Source of the DNA: Hyparrhenia diplandra
Lineage: Eukaryota > Streptophyta > Magnoliopsida > Poales > Poaceae
Direction of reading: 5' to 3'
Length of the DNA stretch: 64,000 nucleotides
NCBI GenBank assembly: GCA_015847255.1
Contig: JADLZK010010191.1
Span: 124,001-188,000 of the forward strand
The translations under genes were made by a program, and so were the position numbers. Positions within the stretch are counted from its first letter, which is position 1, and the number at the start of each line of letters is the position of its first letter. Below are positions 61,663 to 64,000 of this stretch, piece after piece. The notes below the pieces were generated by a model, which worked only from the letters and a program-made list of their open reading frames with translations, searched no databases and was not told the origin of the DNA.

Positions 61663-64000
61663 TATCTATGCTGAATCCATCCCAATCGGATAATGATATG
61701 CCTGACAAGAAGATCACAAAGCACATTTCTATTGTAGGAGTTGGAGGATTGGGCAAAACCACTCTTGCCAAAGCAGTCTATAATGACCTTCACTCATTGT
61801 ATGACTGTGCTGCTTTCGCTTTCAGTTGGGCGTGAGGTTGACTTGGTAAAAGTTTTCAAGGACATTCTATTTCAACTCGACAAACACAAGTATCGAACAT
61901 TCATAACTCGGGGAAGAGATGCCGATCTCCTTATTAACGAAATTCTGCAATTCCCGGAGCCCGAGAGCCAGTGCACTGCGCACAGAACAAGAGGTACGCA
62001 TCAGCCACACAACTGTAAAGTGTAAACTGTAACTAGAGAGTGCACTCTATCTCGACTACTTCTATTGTTGGCAAATTTCTTGCTTCTAGATGAGCTCCAA
62101 ACATGACTATTAACCAATGGTTCTTGCAATACTACACTTTCATGTGGATAGGTACTTTGTTGTTGTTGACGACGTATGGGATGTACAGACTTGGAAAAGC
62201 ATCAAATTAGCACTTGTTGATAATAATTGTGGAAGTACTGTAATCACAACTACTCGTAAATTTGATGTTGCTGTAGAAGCTGGAGAGGTTTACAAACTAA
62301 AACCACTTTCCTATGATGACTCCGTGAAAGTATTCTACACAAGAGTATATGGTGCAGATGGGAAGTCCAATGATTACCAAGCAAATGAAGTTTCTGAGGA
62401 AATTCTATTTAAATGTGGTGGTGTACCATTAGCAATCGTCACAATGGCTAGTTTGTTGGTCGGTAAAACCGAGTATGAATGGTCTAACGTCTACAACTCT
62501 ATTGGTTTTCACCGATGGTAATAGGGAAGCTGAAGATACGATGACAATACTTTCATACAGCTACTATGATCTACCTCCACATTTGAAGACATGCTTGCTA
62601 TATATAAGTAAATATCCAGAAGATTATTTGATGGAAAAAAGTTCTTTGATATGGATGTGGATAGCTGAAGGATTTATTCTTGAGAAGCAAGGAAAAAGAT
62701 TATTCGAGGTTGGAGAAACATACTTCATGGATCTCATTAATAGAAGCTTAATCCAGCTAGTGGAGACTTGGGATGGCAGAGTATTGGGTTTTCGTGTTCA
62801 TGATATGGTTCTTGATCTGTTGCGTCAGATTTCTTCTGATGAAAACTTCATTGCTGTTTTAGGTGAAAATGATGAAGGACAATCTACAAAAAACAGTGTT
62901 CGCCGGTTAGCCCACCAATATACGATAGTTGAGCACATTGATTCCAAAGCCACGAATATAGGGGAACCAAAAGTGAGGTCATATACTGCAATCATGTCCT
63001 ATATTAAGAATAATTGGGTTCACTATTTGAACTTTAGGTCTTTGAGTGTGCTAGACATAGTACACTGCAGCTTTGAAGAAGGCTGCCACTATGATCATCT
63101 TGGTGATTTACTTCAGTTGAGATATCTTGGGATAAGATGTGGAGGTAGTATTCCTGAGCTTCTGAAACAAATAGGGAATCTGAAGTCACTACAGACACTT
63201 GATGTGGACACAACGACGTTGCTAGCAAGCATTGTCCAACTGACAGGGCTGGTCCGGCTATGTGCCGAACAAGCGTATGCACCAGATGGGATCGGAGCAC
63301 TGACATCCCTAGAGGAACTGAGAATAGGACGTGCGAATACCGTGCAGTTTATTCAAGAGCTGGGCAACCTTGGAGAACTGAGGGTTCTCAGATTTTCCAT
63401 TACTGAGATGGGTAGTACCATGAAAAGTGCTTTCTTGAAGTCCCTGCGCAATCTCAAGAAGATCCAACATATACACATGTTTGGTTATTCTCCAGAAGTC
63501 AACCCTAGACTCCCTGTATACTCAGAAGTCAAAGATCAGCAAGAGCTACTATTACCAGCTCTCCATTTTCTGGATTTAAGTATTAAGTTCTCTACGTTCC
63601 CGTTATGCATTAGACACTCAGTTCTTGGCTCTCTGTCCCACTTGAATTTGCGTGTGGTTACCATGTGTCGGAGGAATCTGGAAGACCTTGCTTTGTTTCC
63701 GGAGCTCCGTTATCTTTGGCTTGAAAAAAAGGGTCCAAAACAGTAAGAGCAAGTGATATTAATAATACCAGGTGCTTCCGGAAGTTGAGGTACTTCAGGA
63801 TCAATGCAATGGTCCTGTTTCAGCAGACCAACGACGCTAGTGTTTCAATGCATTTGTGGAGTGGAGAAGGAGTTATGCCCTCCAACTTGGGGAAAAGCAA
63901 CAAATCCTCCAAAGTTGTACACCATGACGTGTTGCCGAAACTTGAAGTGCTTCAATTTTATGTCCCTTTGCGGGCTGTAAAGGATAACAACAGTGATTGT
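61663..64000 (+). pseudogene. NLR3: NB-ARC-LRR gene lacking its CC domain, cut by the window end
   Basis: Homology to NLR1 starts within the linker before NB-ARC (LNPSQSDNDM), so promoter, CC domain and start are missing. The P-loop GVGGLGKTTLAKAV lies near 61735-61780, a frame break near 61825 follows, and exon 1 ends at 61993. A 158-bp intron (61994-62151; GAG|GTACGC and GGATAG|GTACTT) leads to YFVVVDDVWDVQTW. Then come STVITTTRK (RNBS-B), CGGVPLAIVTMASLL (GLPL), LLYISKYPEDY (RNBS-D), IWMWIAEGFI and VHDMVLDLLRQ (MHD position). A frame break near 62510 precedes a 423-codon open frame (62475-63746) covering RNBS-D to many LRRs (LLKQIGNLKSLQTLDV). A stop at 63744 is followed by more LRR coding sequence up to the window end. 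Confidence 0.85.

Overview
The window looks like a repeat-rich stretch of a grass (Poaceae) nuclear genome. Evidence: coiled-coil NB-ARC-LRR (CC-NLR) resistance genes with GT-AG introns, a Tekay-type chromovirus with 2.8-kb LTRs, CACTA transposons with 3-bp target duplications, hAT-like and Stowaway-like miniature elements, LINE remnants and a tRNA-derived SINE-like sequence. No bacterial feature was seen. The species cannot be named from the sequence alone.

Layout. 1-13641: a non-autonomous Ty3/gypsy-derived element (A), split by a complete chromovirus in reverse orientation (843-12222). 13642-15190: relics of NLR gene flanks. 15652-18530: a small LTR element (C) with a perfect 5-bp target duplication; it carries a broken linker-histone (H15/GH1) domain. 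19290-27190: NLR1, with several frame breaks, and its duplicated flanks, including a hAT-like MITE. 27479-40493: a 13-kb CACTA element (target duplication AAT) holding a 13-unit, about 508-bp tandem array. 40599-43740: a poly(A)-tailed, LINE-like insertion that itself contains a 0.9-kb CACTA. 43755-45190: SINE-like and LINE remnants. 46090-50740: NLR2, internally deleted, and its flanks. 53290-57207: an apparently intact two-exon gene joining an MCA/MLKL-like (HeLo-type) N-terminal domain to a C-terminal CaaX box. 57721-60721: a truncated CACTA end, then element B, a relative of A. 61663-64000: NLR3, without its CC domain and running off the window.

How the parts relate. The three NLRs share exon structure, a tiny acidic last exon and kilobase-scale flanks. 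At least five copies of the 5' flank and four of a 3' flank module can be found, so the locus grew by tandem duplication, then decayed and was invaded by transposons. The membrane-directed HeLo-like protein sits between NLR2 and NLR3. Elements A, B and C appear to be one LTR family that lives on trans-acting machinery: A and B show no reverse transcriptase or integrase core but share a conserved domain I do not recognise, and C carries the H15 domain.

The most unusual single observation is a separate 180-codon reading frame upstream of gag in the chromovirus, whose N-terminus copies the histone H3 tail. A caution: many frame breaks and repeat differences fall at CG-containing sites, while AT-rich stretches of the same repeats are nearly identical. 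Part of the apparent decay may therefore be base-calling or assembly error.
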